DNA of 64,000 bases from Actinomycetota bacterium (GTDB lineage: Bacteria > Actinomycetota > Thermoleophilia > Solirubrobacterales > Solirubrobacteraceae). Shown here piece after piece: positions 7,970-18,492 of this stretch. The translations under genes were made by a program, and so were the position numbers. The stretch is taken from NCBI GenBank assembly GCA_009699245.1, contig WLOQ01000002.1:62001-126000 (forward strand), in the 5' to 3' direction. Position 1 is the stretch's first letter; every line of letters starts with the position of its first letter. A model generated the notes under the pieces. It was not told the origin of the DNA and did not search any database. It saw only the letters and a program-made list of their open reading frames with translations.

Positions 7970-8961
7970 CCCGCGCGCCGCTCATCGACGGGCACGGCCG
8001 CGCGATCGGCGATGTGCGCATCTCGGTCACCGACCGCTGCAACTTCCGCTGCCAGTACTGCATGCCGGCCGAGGGGCTGCCGTGGCTTGAGCGCTCGGAG
8101 GTCCTGACCTTCGAGGAGATCACGCGCCTCGTCACGCTGCTCGGGCAGATGGGCGTGCACGACGTGCGCCTGACGGGCGGGGAGCCGCTCGTTCGCCGTG
8201 CCTTCCCGCGTCTCGCGGGCATGCTCGCCGCGCTCCCTGACGTCAAGGATCTCGCGGTCACGACCAACGGCTTCCTCCTTGAGCGCGACGCCGCGGCACT
8301 CGTCGCCGCGGGTGTGCAGCGCTTCAACGTCTCGATCGACTCGCTGCAGCAGGATCGCTTCTACGCGATGACCCGCCGCGACGCACTGCCCCAGGTCCTG
8401 CGCGGACTCGAGGCGCTCTCAGCGTTCCCGCAGGCGCATCCGATCAAGGTCAACGCGGTCGCCATCCGGGGGTTCACCGAGGAGGAGATCCTCCCGTTCG
8501 CCCGCTTCGCGCGGGAGTACCCGTACGAGGTGCGGTTCATCGAGTTCATGCCGCTCGACGCCGACCGCACATGGACGCGCGAGAGCGTCCTCACCGGCGA
8601 GGAGATCCGCGCCGCGATCCACGAGCATTTCCCGCTCGAGGAGGCCCCGCGCGCGCCGAGCGCCACCGCGCGCGTCTTCCACTTCGCCGACGGCCGTGGC
8701 CAGATCGGGTTCATCAACCCGGTCAGCGAGCCGTTCTGCGGCGACTGCAACCGGATCCGCATCACCGCCGAGGGCAGCCTGCGGACCTGCCTCTTCTCGC
8801 TCAACGAGACCGACCTGCGCGGCCCCCTGCGGGCCGGCGCCTCCGACGACGAGCTCGAGCGCCTGATCCGCGACGCCGTCTGGCGCAAGGAGCTCAAGCA
8901 CCACGCCGGCCAGCCGGGGTTCATCCAGCCCCCGCGCACGATGTCCGCGATCGGCGGCTAG
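7966..8961 (+). CDS. moaA: GTP 3',8-cyclase MoaA
   Basis: Radical-SAM enzyme of molybdenum cofactor synthesis that converts GTP to 3',8-cyclo-7,8-dihydro-GTP. The first cluster motif CNFRCQYCM is near residues 23-31, LTGGEPLVRR near 68 contacts SAM, and the second 4Fe-4S cluster is held by CGDCNRIR and a later cysteine in LRTCLF. The protein ends in Gly-Gly, the tail required for activity in MoaA. The 331-residue length is normal. The ATG overlaps the upstream stop (ATGA). No moaC, moaE or moeA lies nearby, so the rest of the pathway must be elsewhere. Confidence 0.96.
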   Translation: MTRAPLIDGHGRAIGDVRISVTDRCNFRCQYCMPAEGLPWLERSEVLTFEEITRLVTLLGQMGVHDVRLTGGEPLVRRAFPRLAGMLAALPDVKDLAVTTNGFLLERDAAALVAAGVQRFNVSIDSLQQDRFYAMTRRDALPQVLRGLEALSAFPQAHPIKVNAVAIRGFTEEEILPFARFAREYPYEVRFIEFMPLDADRTWTRESVLTGEEIRAAIHEHFPLEEAPRAPSATARVFHFADGRGQIGFINPVSEPFCGDCNRIRITAEGSLRTCLFSLNETDLRGPLRAGASDDELERLIRDAVWRKELKHHAGQPGFIQPPRTMSAIGG

Positions 8962-8972
8962 CCGCGGCGACC

Positions 8973-8978
8973 TAGAAT
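8973..8978 (+). promoter_or_regulatory. -10 element, probable leaderless promoter
   Basis: TAGAAT ends 6 nt before the GTG at 8985, which favours that GTG over the ATG two codons later. No Shine-Dalgarno is visible. Confidence 0.6.
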
Positions 8979-8984
8979 GGCCGG

Positions 8985-9545
8985 GTGAGCATGGACACCA
9001 AGTCCTGGCTGCGCTGCTACCGCTGCTGGTCGACCGACCTCGAGGTGCAGGTGCACTACGAGGGCATCCACCGGATCGACCCCCAGACCGGCGAGCGCGC
9101 GGAGGTCGTCGATGAGGTGCAGGAGGCCGTCGTCCAGTGCCTCGACTGCCTCCACGATCAGCCGCACCTGGGCTTCTTCGACGGGCGCGTCGAGCCGCTC
9201 GAGGACCGCTGGGAGCGGATGATCACCGGCACGCCGTGGGTCGCGTCGTGCACCGTCACGGTGCACGCCGATGAGATCGAGACCTGCTCCGGCCCGGAGG
9301 CCGGCGACGCCCTCTCCTACGCGGCGTTCGGCGACCACGGCACGCGCGAGTTCTTCACGCACGTGCGGTTCCACAAGCATGAGGACGACCGCGTCGTCGT
9401 CCACCTCATCGTCGAGCTCTACGCGCGCTCGAGCGAGGAGGCGACGGAGGTCCTGGAGACCTCCGCGCGCGGTCCGATCGCGATCACCTCACTGGCCGAG
9501 GAGTCGCGGCCGCCCGCGGCCACGGCCGACGGGCCCGCGCACTGA
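8985..9545 (+). CDS. hypothetical zinc-ribbon-like protein (186 aa)
   Basis: Unrecognised soluble protein. The first 60 residues carry two cysteine pairs, CYRC at about 11-14 and CLDC at about 52-55, spaced like the two knuckles of a zinc ribbon. The remaining 120 residues alternate strands and acidic helices, with a conserved-looking FHKHEDDRVVVHL segment. The GTG start is supported by TAGAAT 6 nt upstream (leaderless). The gene follows moaA by 23 nt but has its own promoter, and is convergent with pckG. A nucleic-acid or metal-binding role is only a guess. Confidence 0.75.
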   Translation: MSMDTKSWLRCYRCWSTDLEVQVHYEGIHRIDPQTGERAEVVDEVQEAVVQCLDCLHDQPHLGFFDGRVEPLEDRWERMITGTPWVASCTVTVHADEIETCSGPEAGDALSYAAFGDHGTREFFTHVRFHKHEDDRVVVHLIVELYARSSEEATEVLETSARGPIAITSLAEESRPPAATADGPAH

Positions 9546-9578
9546 CGCGAGCACTCGCCGGCCGCGGGGGGCGCAGAC

Positions 9579-11378
9579 TCAGGCGCCGAGGCGGCTCTCG
9601 AGCGCGGCGAGCTCGTCGCGCAGCGTGCTCGGCAGCGACACTCCGAAGCGGTCGAGGTGCTCGCGCACCTGCGGCAGCTCAGCGCGGACGGCGTCCGCGT
9701 CCACCGACAGGAGCTGGCGCAGGTCGGCATCGTCCATGTCGAGACCTTCAACGTTGAGGTCGCCCTCCGCCGGCACGTAGCCGATCGGGGTCTCGACGAC
9801 CTCGCCCTCGCCGTCGCAGCGGCGGAAGATCCACTCGAGGACACGGCTGTTCTCGCCGAAGCCGGGCCAGAGGAAACGCCCGTCGTCGTCCTTGCGGAAC
9901 CAGTTGACGTAGAAGATCTTCGGCAGCTTGGCGCCGGCCTCTTCGCCGACCTTCAGCCAGTAGCCGAAGTAGTCGGCCATGTTGTAGCCGCAGAACGGCA
10001 GCATCGCCATCGGGTCGAAGCGCAGCTGGCCGACACCGCCGGCCGCGGCCGCCGTCATCTCCGAGCTCATCGTCGCGCCGAGGAAGACACCGTGCTCCCA
10101 CGAGAAGGCCTCGCGGACGAGCGGCACGACGGTCGCGCGGCGCCCGCCGAAGAGGAATGCGTCGATCGGCACGCCGGCGGGGTTCTCCCACTCGGGGGCG
10201 ATCGCCGGGTCCTGACCGGCCGGCGCAGTGAAGCGCGCGTTCGCATGCGAGGAGGGCTCCTCCGACGCGGGCGTCCAGTCGTTGCCCTTCCAGTCGATGA
10301 GGTGCGCCGGCTTCTCCGGCGTCATCCCCTCCCACCACACGTCACCGTCGTCGGTGAGCGCGCAGTTCGTGAAGATCGTGTTCGCGTGGATCGTCTTGAT
10401 GGCGTTCGGGTTCGTGTCGACACCCGTGCCCGGCGCCACGCCGAAGAACCCGGCCTCCGGGTTGATCGCGTAGAGCCGCCCGTCCTCGCCGAACTTCATC
10501 CAGGCGATGTCGTCGCCGACCGTCTCGACCGTCCAGCCCGGGATCGTCGGGATGAGCATCGCGAGGTTCGTCTTGCCGCACGCGGACGGGAAGGCGCCGG
10601 TGAGGAACTTGACCTTGCCCTCCGGCGAGGTGAGCTTGAGGATGAGCATGTGCTCGGCCATCCAGCCCTCGTCGCGGGCCATGGCCGATGCGATGCGCAG
10701 GGCGAAGCACTTCTTGCCGAGCAGGGCGTTGCCGCCGTAGCCCGATCCGTAGGACCAGATCTCACGGGTCTCGGGGAAGTGGACGATGTACTTGTCCTCA
10801 TTGCACGGCCAGGAGACGTCCTGCTGGCCCTCGGCGAGCGGCGCGCCGACCGTGTGCATGCAGGGGACGAACTCGCCGCTGTCGCCGAGGACGTCGAGCG
10901 CGCCCTGGCCCATGCGGGTCATGATGCGCATCGAGACGGCCACGTAGGCGGAGTCGGTGAGCTGCACGCCGATGTGCGACTTGTCCGAGCCGAGCGGGCC
11001 CATCGAGAACGGGACGACGTACATCGTGCGGCCCTGCATCGACCCGGCGAAGAGACCGGAGAGCTTGGCGCGCATCTGCGCGGGGTCGGCCCAGTTGTTC
11101 GTCGGGCCGGCGTCGCTCTCGGACTCCGAGCAGATGTACGTGCGGTCCTCGACGCGGGCGACATCGCCCGGATCGGACGACGCGAGGTACGAGTTCGGGC
11201 GCTTGGCATCGCTCAGGCGCGTGAAGGTGCCCTGGTCGACGAGAAGCTGACAGAGGCGGTCGTACTCCTCGGCGGACCCGTCGCACCAGTGGACGGACTC
11301 GGCGCCGGTCAGCTCTGCAGCCTGGTCAACCCAGGCGATGAGCGTGGCGTTCTTCGTGGGAACGGTGACGTCAGACAC
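9579..11378 (-). CDS. pckG: phosphoenolpyruvate carboxykinase (GTP)
   Basis: 599 residues, the standard size of the GTP-using PEPCK class. The kinase P-loop-like motif PSACGKTN is near residue 262, and the substrate arginine loop precedes it in the N-terminal half ([11 protein letters not shown] and MYVVPFSMG). FGGRRA and the C-terminal nucleotide-binding half are also present. It interconverts oxaloacetate and PEP and feeds gluconeogenesis, matching the downstream glycolytic operon at 54-58 kb. GTG at 11378 is chosen because AGGAGG lies about 10 nt upstream. The gene is monocistronic: the flanking genes are convergent or separated by about 160 bp. Confidence 0.97.
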   Translation of the reverse strand: MSDVTVPTKNATLIAWVDQAAELTGAESVHWCDGSAEEYDRLCQLLVDQGTFTRLSDAKRPNSYLASSDPGDVARVEDRTYICSESESDAGPTNNWADPAQMRAKLSGLFAGSMQGRTMYVVPFSMGPLGSDKSHIGVQLTDSAYVAVSMRIMTRMGQGALDVLGDSGEFVPCMHTVGAPLAEGQQDVSWPCNEDKYIVHFPETREIWSYGSGYGGNALLGKKCFALRIASAMARDEGWMAEHMLILKLTSPEGKVKFLTGAFPSACGKTNLAMLIPTIPGWTVETVGDDIAWMKFGEDGRLYAINPEAGFFGVAPGTGVDTNPNAIKTIHANTIFTNCALTDDGDVWWEGMTPEKPAHLIDWKGNDWTPASEEPSSHANARFTAPAGQDPAIAPEWENPAGVPIDAFLFGGRRATVVPLVREAFSWEHGVFLGATMSSEMTAAAAGGVGQLRFDPMAMLPFCGYNMADYFGYWLKVGEEAGAKLPKIFYVNWFRKDDDGRFLWPGFGENSRVLEWIFRRCDGEGEVVETPIGYVPAEGDLNVEGLDMDDADLRQLLSVDADAVRAELPQVREHLDRFGVSLPSTLRDELAALESRLGA

Positions 11379-11537
11379 GTGCGTACTGCCTCCTGGCGGT
11401 GATCGGCTCGGCTGTGGCGCCGCGCCGACGACATGGAGGGCGGGCATCGACGGCCCAGCCCTTCGGGAACCCCAGCAGCGTAGCGAGCGGGACGGCCACT
11501 GCGCATCGCGATCCGCCGCGATTCGTATCCGGGGAAG

Positions 11538-12422
11538 CTACGGGGCGAGCGTCCAGACGGCGTCATCCCCGACCGGGTGCGACTGGACAGCGCCGGTCGA
11601 CGCGAGCTCAGCGAGTGCCGCGCGCGTGCCGGGGACGTCGCGAGGGTCGAGCTCCTCGCGCAGCACCTCGGCGACCTCGGCGGTGACGAGGCCGTCCGGG
11701 AATGCGGCGAGCACCTCGAGCGGACCTTCAGGGCCTGACTGCCGCGTCAGGCCCGGCTCGAGGTTCGCGAGTATCGTGTCGTACGCCTCGAACGGCTGGA
11801 ATCCGCCGACCTCGCCGGAGCGCCCGTCCGGGTGCAGAAAGCGCACGGACGGCGCGGTGTACCGCACGAGCCCATCGGTCTTCGCGGTGCGACGCTGGAC
11901 GTGGGTCGGGGCCCCCTCCGCGGAACGCGCCTGCGCGCGGTCGGCGTCGTAGCGCTCCCACGTCGCGGGCGCATCGAGGCGCGCGACGACCGCGTCGGCG
12001 TCGATGCCGTCGACCGTCGCGAGCGCCTCGCGGATCGCCTGCGGGTCCTCGAGCAGCCCCAGCGTCGTGAACTGCATGAGCTGCAGCGCGCGCAGCGCGG
12101 CGTCCACGCGGTCCGGCGCGTCCTCCCGCACGAGCACGAGGGCGCGGCAGCCCAGCGACGTCGCCGAGATGGCGGGCTTCTCGTCGTACTGGAACGGCAT
12201 CCCGAACCGCGTCGCGAAGCTGCGTGCGCCGGCAGCCTGCACGGCGGGTGTGTAGCCGCGATCGATGTAGAGCTGCGCCGACTCGGCGAGGCCGATCGTC
12301 ACGAGCTGCCAGTCGAGCTGGTCGCCGAAACGCCAGCGCAGGCGCGCGTGATACGGACGCGCCGAATAGGCCCACGGGCACCCCGGGTCGGTGAAGTGCA
12401 CGGCCGTGATGCGCATGGTCAT
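11538..12422 (-). CDS. DsbA-family thioredoxin-fold protein (294 aa)
   Basis: The N-terminal strand MRITAVHFTDPGCPWAYS matches the DsbA/FrnE/hydroxychromene-carboxylate-isomerase group: CPWA replaces the CXXC of a true disulfide oxidase, leaving one active-site cysteine. A helical insertion and the C-terminal thioredoxin part follow. The final 70 residues resemble a small winged-helix or MarR-like module (LEVLAAFPDGLVTAEVAEVL), which is unusual and worth checking. No signal peptide is present, so it acts in the cytoplasm, perhaps glutathione/mycothiol-linked. The ATG overlaps the upstream SCP2-like gene by four bases. A second in-frame ATG two codons later is possible. Confidence 0.8.
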   Translation of the reverse strand: MTMRITAVHFTDPGCPWAYSARPYHARLRWRFGDQLDWQLVTIGLAESAQLYIDRGYTPAVQAAGARSFATRFGMPFQYDEKPAISATSLGCRALVLVREDAPDRVDAALRALQLMQFTTLGLLEDPQAIREALATVDGIDADAVVARLDAPATWERYDADRAQARSAEGAPTHVQRRTAKTDGLVRYTAPSVRFLHPDGRSGEVGGFQPFEAYDTILANLEPGLTRQSGPEGPLEVLAAFPDGLVTAEVAEVLREELDPRDVPGTRAALAELASTGAVQSHPVGDDAVWTLAP

Positions 12423-12787
12423 CCGCGCGCGCGCTTCGTGCGCGTGCGCTCCTCTTGGCGCTCGACGACCTGCGCGATGAGCTGGAGGTACTGCTGGATG
12501 CCGGTCACCTTCACGCGCCCGGTGTCCAGCGCGTCGTGCCAGTCGGCCAGGTGACCCCCGTCGACGAGCTTGTTGAACTCCTCGCGGCGCATCTCGACGG
12601 TGACCTTCGCGTCGACCGCGATGTCCTTCGTCACAGTGACGTCGGGAAGCTCGAGCCGGAACTGCTGGACGTCACCGCGACCGATCAGCTCGATGCGCGC
12701 GACGAGCTTCAGCGGCTTCAGCGCGGGCACCTCCTCGAGCAGGCCGGTGACCGTGCGGGCGATGAGACCGCGGGCATCCTCGGACAT
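12419..12787 (-). CDS. SCP2-like sterol-transfer-domain protein (122 aa)
   Basis: The sequence pattern fits the small SCP2 sterol-binding fold: an amphipathic N-terminal helix, beta strands RIELIGRG and FRLELPDV, then VTVEMRREEFNKLVDG and VKVTGIQQYLQLI. In bacteria these domains bind or transfer hydrophobic acyl ligands, or serve as additional domains of other enzymes. It is translationally coupled (ATGA overlap) to the DsbA-like protein. The tail is strongly basic. Another SCP2-like gene occurs at 30451-30843. The fold is probable and the ligand unknown. Confidence 0.7.
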   Translation of the reverse strand: MSEDARGLIARTVTGLLEEVPALKPLKLVARIELIGRGDVQQFRLELPDVTVTKDIAVDAKVTVEMRREEFNKLVDGGHLADWHDALDTGRVKVTGIQQYLQLIAQVVERQEERTRTKRARG

Positions 12788-12814
12788 ACCTCGAACCCTA
12801 GCGGCCGCCTGTGC

Positions 12815-13327
12815 TCAGTGGACGAGGGTCTTGAGCAGGATCACGACGCCCGCCATCGCCACGCCGATCGCCGTCGCGATGATCCGGCCGCGCACGCCCG
12901 CCCCGGCGCGGTACGCGGTGTAGCCGCAGGCCAGTGCGAGCTCGACAAGCACGAGCGCGAGCGCCGCGTTGATCGCCCCGCGGTCGCTCGATGCGCGCAC
13001 GGTGCCGCCGATTACGAGCACGAGGAGCGGCGGGATGCCGGCGCTCACCATCGTCCACTCGCGCCGCATGATCGTGAGGACCGCCCGCGGCGTCGGCGTC
13101 TCGCGGCGGTCAGCCCACGCGCCGAGGGTCTGTGCGTAGCAGTGGGCGCCCCAGAAGATGACGAGCGTCGTCCCCGTGAACAGGGCGATGCGCCCGGCGA
13201 TGTCCCCGTGGCTCTCGCTCGATGCCGCGATCACCGAGGCCGTGAGGATCAGCCCGTAGACGCTCCCCGCGATGTTGGGCGAGCGCACCGTCGCGCCGGG
13301 GGTCAGGTGGGAGAGCACGCCGCGCAC
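12815..13327 (-). CDS. hypothetical integral membrane protein (170 aa)
   Basis: Four hydrophobic segments can be seen: about residues 24-38, 48-62, 95-110 and 118-132, with a further one near 148-165. Arginine-rich loops mark the cytoplasmic side. No known family is recognised. GTG at 13327 is taken as the start: a CAGTAT box ends 7 nt upstream and no Shine-Dalgarno is present, and an in-frame GTG three codons later is the alternative. It is divergent from the CopD-like protein at 13395. The two may be functionally linked only by location. Confidence 0.7.
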   Translation of the reverse strand: MRGVLSHLTPGATVRSPNIAGSVYGLILTASVIAASSESHGDIAGRIALFTGTTLVIFWGAHCYAQTLGAWADRRETPTPRAVLTIMRREWTMVSAGIPPLLVLVIGGTVRASSDRGAINAALALVLVELALACGYTAYRAGAGVRGRIIATAIGVAMAGVVILLKTLVH

Positions 13328-13394
13328 GGCGTGGATACTGACGCACGCACCGGAGCGCGACCGTCCCGCCTACGCTCCTGGCACACTCCCGGCC

Positions 13395-13793
13395 ATGGAC
13401 CTCAACGGCTGGGACTTCGTGCTCTGGATCCACCTGCTCGCGATGGCGGTCTTCGTCGGCGGTCAGCTCTTCCTCGGACTGGCGGTCGTCCCGACGTTCA
13501 TCGCGCAGGGCGGCAGCGACGGCGGCGCGAGCACCTGGATGAAGCCGATCGCGCGGCGCTTCGGCTGGGTCTCCCTCGGTGCGCTCCTCGTCCTCTTCAT
13601 CACCGGCCCGATGATGGCCTCGCACCTGGATCTGTGGAGCGAGACGGCGATGAACGTGAAGATGGCGCTCGTCGCCGTCGCGGTCGTCCTGACCGCCATC
13701 CACGTCTTCATCGCGAAGGGCGCGAACCACATGCTCCAGGGGCTGATCCTGCTCGACTCGCTGGCGATCGTGCTGGTCGCCACCGCGCTCTAG
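13395..13793 (+). CDS. CopD/DUF2269-like four-helix membrane protein (132 aa)
   Basis: Four transmembrane segments. The first carries WIHLLAMAVFVGGQLF, the His-containing helix typical of copper-resistance-D and related small integral membrane proteins, and the fourth region has a further His (AIHVFIAKGANH). These histidines often ligate haem or copper in the family. The true substrate is not known. The stop codon shares CTAG with the stop of the convergent aminotransferase. A TACGCT box about 20 nt upstream could be the -10. The family assignment is moderate. Confidence 0.7.
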   Translation: MDLNGWDFVLWIHLLAMAVFVGGQLFLGLAVVPTFIAQGGSDGGASTWMKPIARRFGWVSLGALLVLFITGPMMASHLDLWSETAMNVKMALVAVAVVLTAIHVFIAKGANHMLQGLILLDSLAIVLVATAL

Positions 13794-15172
13794 CGCGTCA
13801 GCTCGAAGGCCATCTCCTCGAAGCACGCGACGTAGGCGTCGACCGCCTCGTCGGTGTGCGTCACCGACAGGGTCCACTCCTCCTCGCGGCCGGGCGTCAT
13901 GAAGATGCCGCGGTTCATGTTGAAGAGCCAGGCGAGCTCACACAGCTCGGCATCCTGGCTGCCCTTGAATGTCTCGTAGTCGACGATCTTCGTCGGCGAG
14001 AAGGTCACGCAGCCCTTCGAGCCGATCCCGACGGCGTAGCCGGGCAGGTTGTAGCGCTCGATGACACCGGTGCAGCCGGTGAGGATCCGCTCGTTGAGCC
14101 GGTCGAGGACGGCGTAGGCATCCGCCGTCATGACCAGCTCGAGATTCGCCCGCGCGGCCGCCATGCAGAGCGGGTTGCCGTTGTAGGTCCCGACCTGCAG
14201 GACCGAGGCGTCCTCCACGCAGGCCATGACCTCCTCGGTGCCGCCGATCGCGCCGACCGGGAAGCCGCCGCCGAGCGCCTTGGCGAGCGTCACGAGGTCC
14301 GGGGTGACGCCGAAGTACTCCGTGGCACCGCCGGGGGCGACGGTGAGACCCGTCTTGACCTCGTCGAAGATCAGCACGATGCCGTGGCGCGCGGTGATCT
14401 CGCGGACCGCCTCGAGATAGCCGGGTTCGGGCAGCACGACCCCGAGGTTCATCATCGCCGGCTCCATGATCACGCAGGCGGGAAGGCGGCCCTCGGCCGC
14501 GAGGCGCTCGATCCGGCGCTCCATCGCCGGGGCGTCGTTGAACGGCACGGCGATGGTCATGTCCACGGTCGCCTGCGGGATGCCCGCGCCGTACGGGAGC
14601 GACGCGAGGTCGTCCCGGCCGCCGATCGCGTCGTAGGCCACGCCGATGCTGATCATCACCGCGTCGTGATGGCCGTGGTAGGAGCCGAAGATCTTCATCA
14701 CCGTGTCGCGGCCGGTGTGGCCGCGGGCGATGCGGATCGCATCCATCGTCGACTCGGACCCCGAGTTCGTGTAGCGCCACTTCGGCAGGCCCCAGCGGCG
14801 AGCGAGCTCGTCACCGACGACGATCGCGTCGTGCGTCGGGGCGGCGAAGTGCGTCCCCTGGCCGTAGCGCTCCTGCACCGCCGCGCCGATGACCGGGTGC
14901 GCGTGTCCCTGGACCATCGAGCCGAACCCGTTGTGGAAGTCCCAGTACTCGTTGCCGTCGACATCCCAGACCTTGGGCCCTGCGCCGCGGTCCATGTAGA
15001 TCGGCCACGGGTCGCGCAGCTGGTAGGAGGAGGCCACACCACCAGAGAGGTGCACCCGCGCCTCGGCGTAGGTGCGCTCCGAACCGCGCGTGGCGTCGTT
15101 CAGGCGCTGCGCCTCACGGGCGGTGAGCTCCGCGATCCTCGTCCGGTCGAGCTGGGTCGGGGTGATGGCCAT
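13790..15172 (-). CDS. class III aminotransferase, HemL-like (460 aa)
   Basis: Glutamate-1-semialdehyde 2,1-aminomutase/aspartate aminotransferase family member. It shows YTNSGSESTMDAIRIAR near residue 131, YHGHHDAV near 160, the PLP aspartate in LIFDEVKTG near 260 and the lysine in TLAKALGGG near 288. The long N-terminal region and the VMISIGVAYD insertion differ from true HemL, so an aminotransferase acting on another amino or keto acid is at least as likely. GGAGG lies about 6 nt before the ATG at 15172. It is convergent with a CopD-like gene, with shared stop bases. The paralogue at 6605-7969 has the same fold. Confidence 0.87.
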   Translation of the reverse strand: MAITPTQLDRTRIAELTAREAQRLNDATRGSERTYAEARVHLSGGVASSYQLRDPWPIYMDRGAGPKVWDVDGNEYWDFHNGFGSMVQGHAHPVIGAAVQERYGQGTHFAAPTHDAIVVGDELARRWGLPKWRYTNSGSESTMDAIRIARGHTGRDTVMKIFGSYHGHHDAVMISIGVAYDAIGGRDDLASLPYGAGIPQATVDMTIAVPFNDAPAMERRIERLAAEGRLPACVIMEPAMMNLGVVLPEPGYLEAVREITARHGIVLIFDEVKTGLTVAPGGATEYFGVTPDLVTLAKALGGGFPVGAIGGTEEVMACVEDASVLQVGTYNGNPLCMAAARANLELVMTADAYAVLDRLNERILTGCTGVIERYNLPGYAVGIGSKGCVTFSPTKIVDYETFKGSQDAELCELAWLFNMNRGIFMTPGREEEWTLSVTHTDEAVDAYVACFEEMAFELTR

Positions 15173-15268
15173 GCGGTACCTCCGTCGGTGGCACGTCTCG
15201 CCCGCAAGGCTAATCGGTCGGCGACGCCCAGGCGAGACCTTGGTGCGCCTGCTTGACTGCGCAGTCTC

Positions 15269-16014
15269 ATGGGCATCGCGCAACAGGTCCTGGTCGCCGG
15301 CGCCCTGTTGGCGGGTGGCGTGGCCGCTTCGGCGCTCGCCATGCACATGCGGGTCCCGGCGCTGCTCCTGTTTCTGGGCATCGGGATCGTCATCGGCTCG
15401 GAGGTCACCGGGTGGGTGCCGTTCTCCGACTACCGGCTCGCCAAGAACATCGGCATCGTCGCGCTCGCGCTCATCCTCTTCGACGGCGGGCTGCGGGCAG
15501 GGTGGCATGAGATCCGCCCGGTCATCGGCGTCTCGCTGAGCCTCGCAATCGTCGGGACGCTCGTCACCGCGGCGATCACCGGATTCGTCGCCGCGCCGCT
15601 GCTCGGGCCCGCGTGCTGCCGCGCCTGCGCCTCCCGGGAGCCGGCCTGCACCCTGCGGCGACCCTCGCGATCGCGGCGCTGAGCTTCGGCGGCGCGGCGT
15701 CGCTCGGCGGCTCGGGATTTCTCGCGGTCTACCTGACCGGCCTGAGGCTCGGTGGCGCACGCATCCCCGGACGACGGACGGTGGGCGCGTTCCACGACGG
15801 GCTCGAGCATCTGCGCCTGCGCCGCGACGCACCGGGCGCGCTCGTCTTCCTGGAGGACGGGCGCTACGCCATCACCGGGCGCCAGGCGGCGATCGGCGGG
15901 CGTGACGATGTGATGCGCTGGGCGCTGCGCCGGATCGCCGGCGCCGATGGCGGCGAGGAGCGGTCCTGGCTGCAGACGGCGCTCGCGGGCCTCGCGGGCG
16001 ACCGCCGCGACTAG
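15269..16014 (+). pseudogene. decayed K+/H+ antiporter (CvrA/NhaP2-like) gene
   Basis: The first 115 codons from ATG 15269 read as the N-terminus of a CPA1-type potassium/proton antiporter (helix pair, then ALILFDGGLRAG). At about 15608 the family sequence continues in another frame with LRLPGAGLHPAATLAIAALSFG and GGSGFLAVYLTGL, so roughly 100 codons of the core are lost, including the transport aspartates, and the frame has shifted. After FHDGLEHL the sequence jumps to the cytoplasmic C-terminal part (EDGRYAITGRQAAIGG). The last helices are therefore missing too. About 248 codons remain of a usual 500 or more. Its stop shares CTAG with ridA. Confidence 0.75.
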
Positions 16015-16403
16015 TCGGCGAGCGCGACGATCGCGTCGATCTCGACGAGCGCGTCGGCCGGCAGGCCGGCGACCGCGATCGCCACGCGCGCGGGCGGCTC
16101 GCCGGCGAAGAACGAGGCGTAGACCTCGTTGACCTCGCGGAAGGCCGCCATGTCGCGCAGCCACACGGTGCAGCGCACCGCGTCGCCGAGGGCCGCGCCG
16201 GCCGCCGCGCAGACCGCCGCGAGATTCTCCAGGCAGCGGTGCGCCTGCTCGGCGGCGGTGTCGCCGACGAGCGTCATCGTCTGCGGATCGAGCGCCACCT
16301 GACCCGAGCAGAAGAGCAGCCCGCCGGCCTTCACCGCGTGGCTGTAGGGGCCGAGCGCCGCGGGCGCTCCGAGGGCTGTGACGATCTCGCGGTGCTGGGT
16401 CAT
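16011..16403 (-). CDS. RidA family 2-iminobutanoate/2-iminopropanoate deaminase-like protein
   Basis: 130 residues of the YjgF/YER057c/UK114 family. GPYSHAVKAGGLLFCSGQ near the N-terminus, TVWLRDM near 90 and PARVAIAVAGLPADALVEIDAIV near the C-terminus are the family signatures, and the substrate arginine is in PPARVAI. RidA hydrolyses reactive enamine/imine products of PLP enzymes, which is fitting in a region with two PLP aminotransferases. The ATG is at 16403. Its stop overlaps the end of the decayed antiporter. The gene is divergent from the DUF255 protein, 45 bp away. Confidence 0.93.
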   Translation of the reverse strand: MTQHREIVTALGAPAALGPYSHAVKAGGLLFCSGQVALDPQTMTLVGDTAAEQAHRCLENLAAVCAAAGAALGDAVRCTVWLRDMAAFREVNEVYASFFAGEPPARVAIAVAGLPADALVEIDAIVALAD

Positions 16404-16436
16404 GGTGGCTGCTGATGCTCGCAGGCTGCGCGGCGC

Positions 16437-16442
16437 TACGGT
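16437..16442 (+). promoter_or_regulatory. -10 element, probable leaderless promoter
   Basis: TACGGT ends 6 nt before the ATG at 16449 of the DUF255 protein. No Shine-Dalgarno is visible in the 45-bp divergent spacer. Confidence 0.55.
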
Positions 16443-16448
16443 CCCGTC

Positions 16449-18434
<1,986 letters not shown>

Positions 18435-18492
18435 GCGCGCCGGCCCGTATATCCCGCTGTCCGGCCATCCGACTGCTAGAACGACCGCGCCC

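Noticed and set aside
11379-11537. A small gene in the 159-bp spacer before pckG
   Set aside because: Only the Shine-Dalgarno and a possible TACGCT promoter box of pckG were recognised; no biased frame with a start signal.
13790-15172. Calling this aminotransferase HemL
   Set aside because: The fold and PLP lysine fit but the N-terminal region and surroundings differ, no other haem genes lie nearby and a paralogue exists in the window.
12455-15256. A 930-codon open frame on the plus strand
   Set aside because: It lies antisense to five real genes with recognisable products and is composed of Arg/Ala/His-rich sequence, the usual shadow in very GC-rich DNA.
15613-16014. An independent 133-residue gene
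   Set aside because: Its sequence continues the antiporter family after a frame change, so it is better read as part of the decayed gene.
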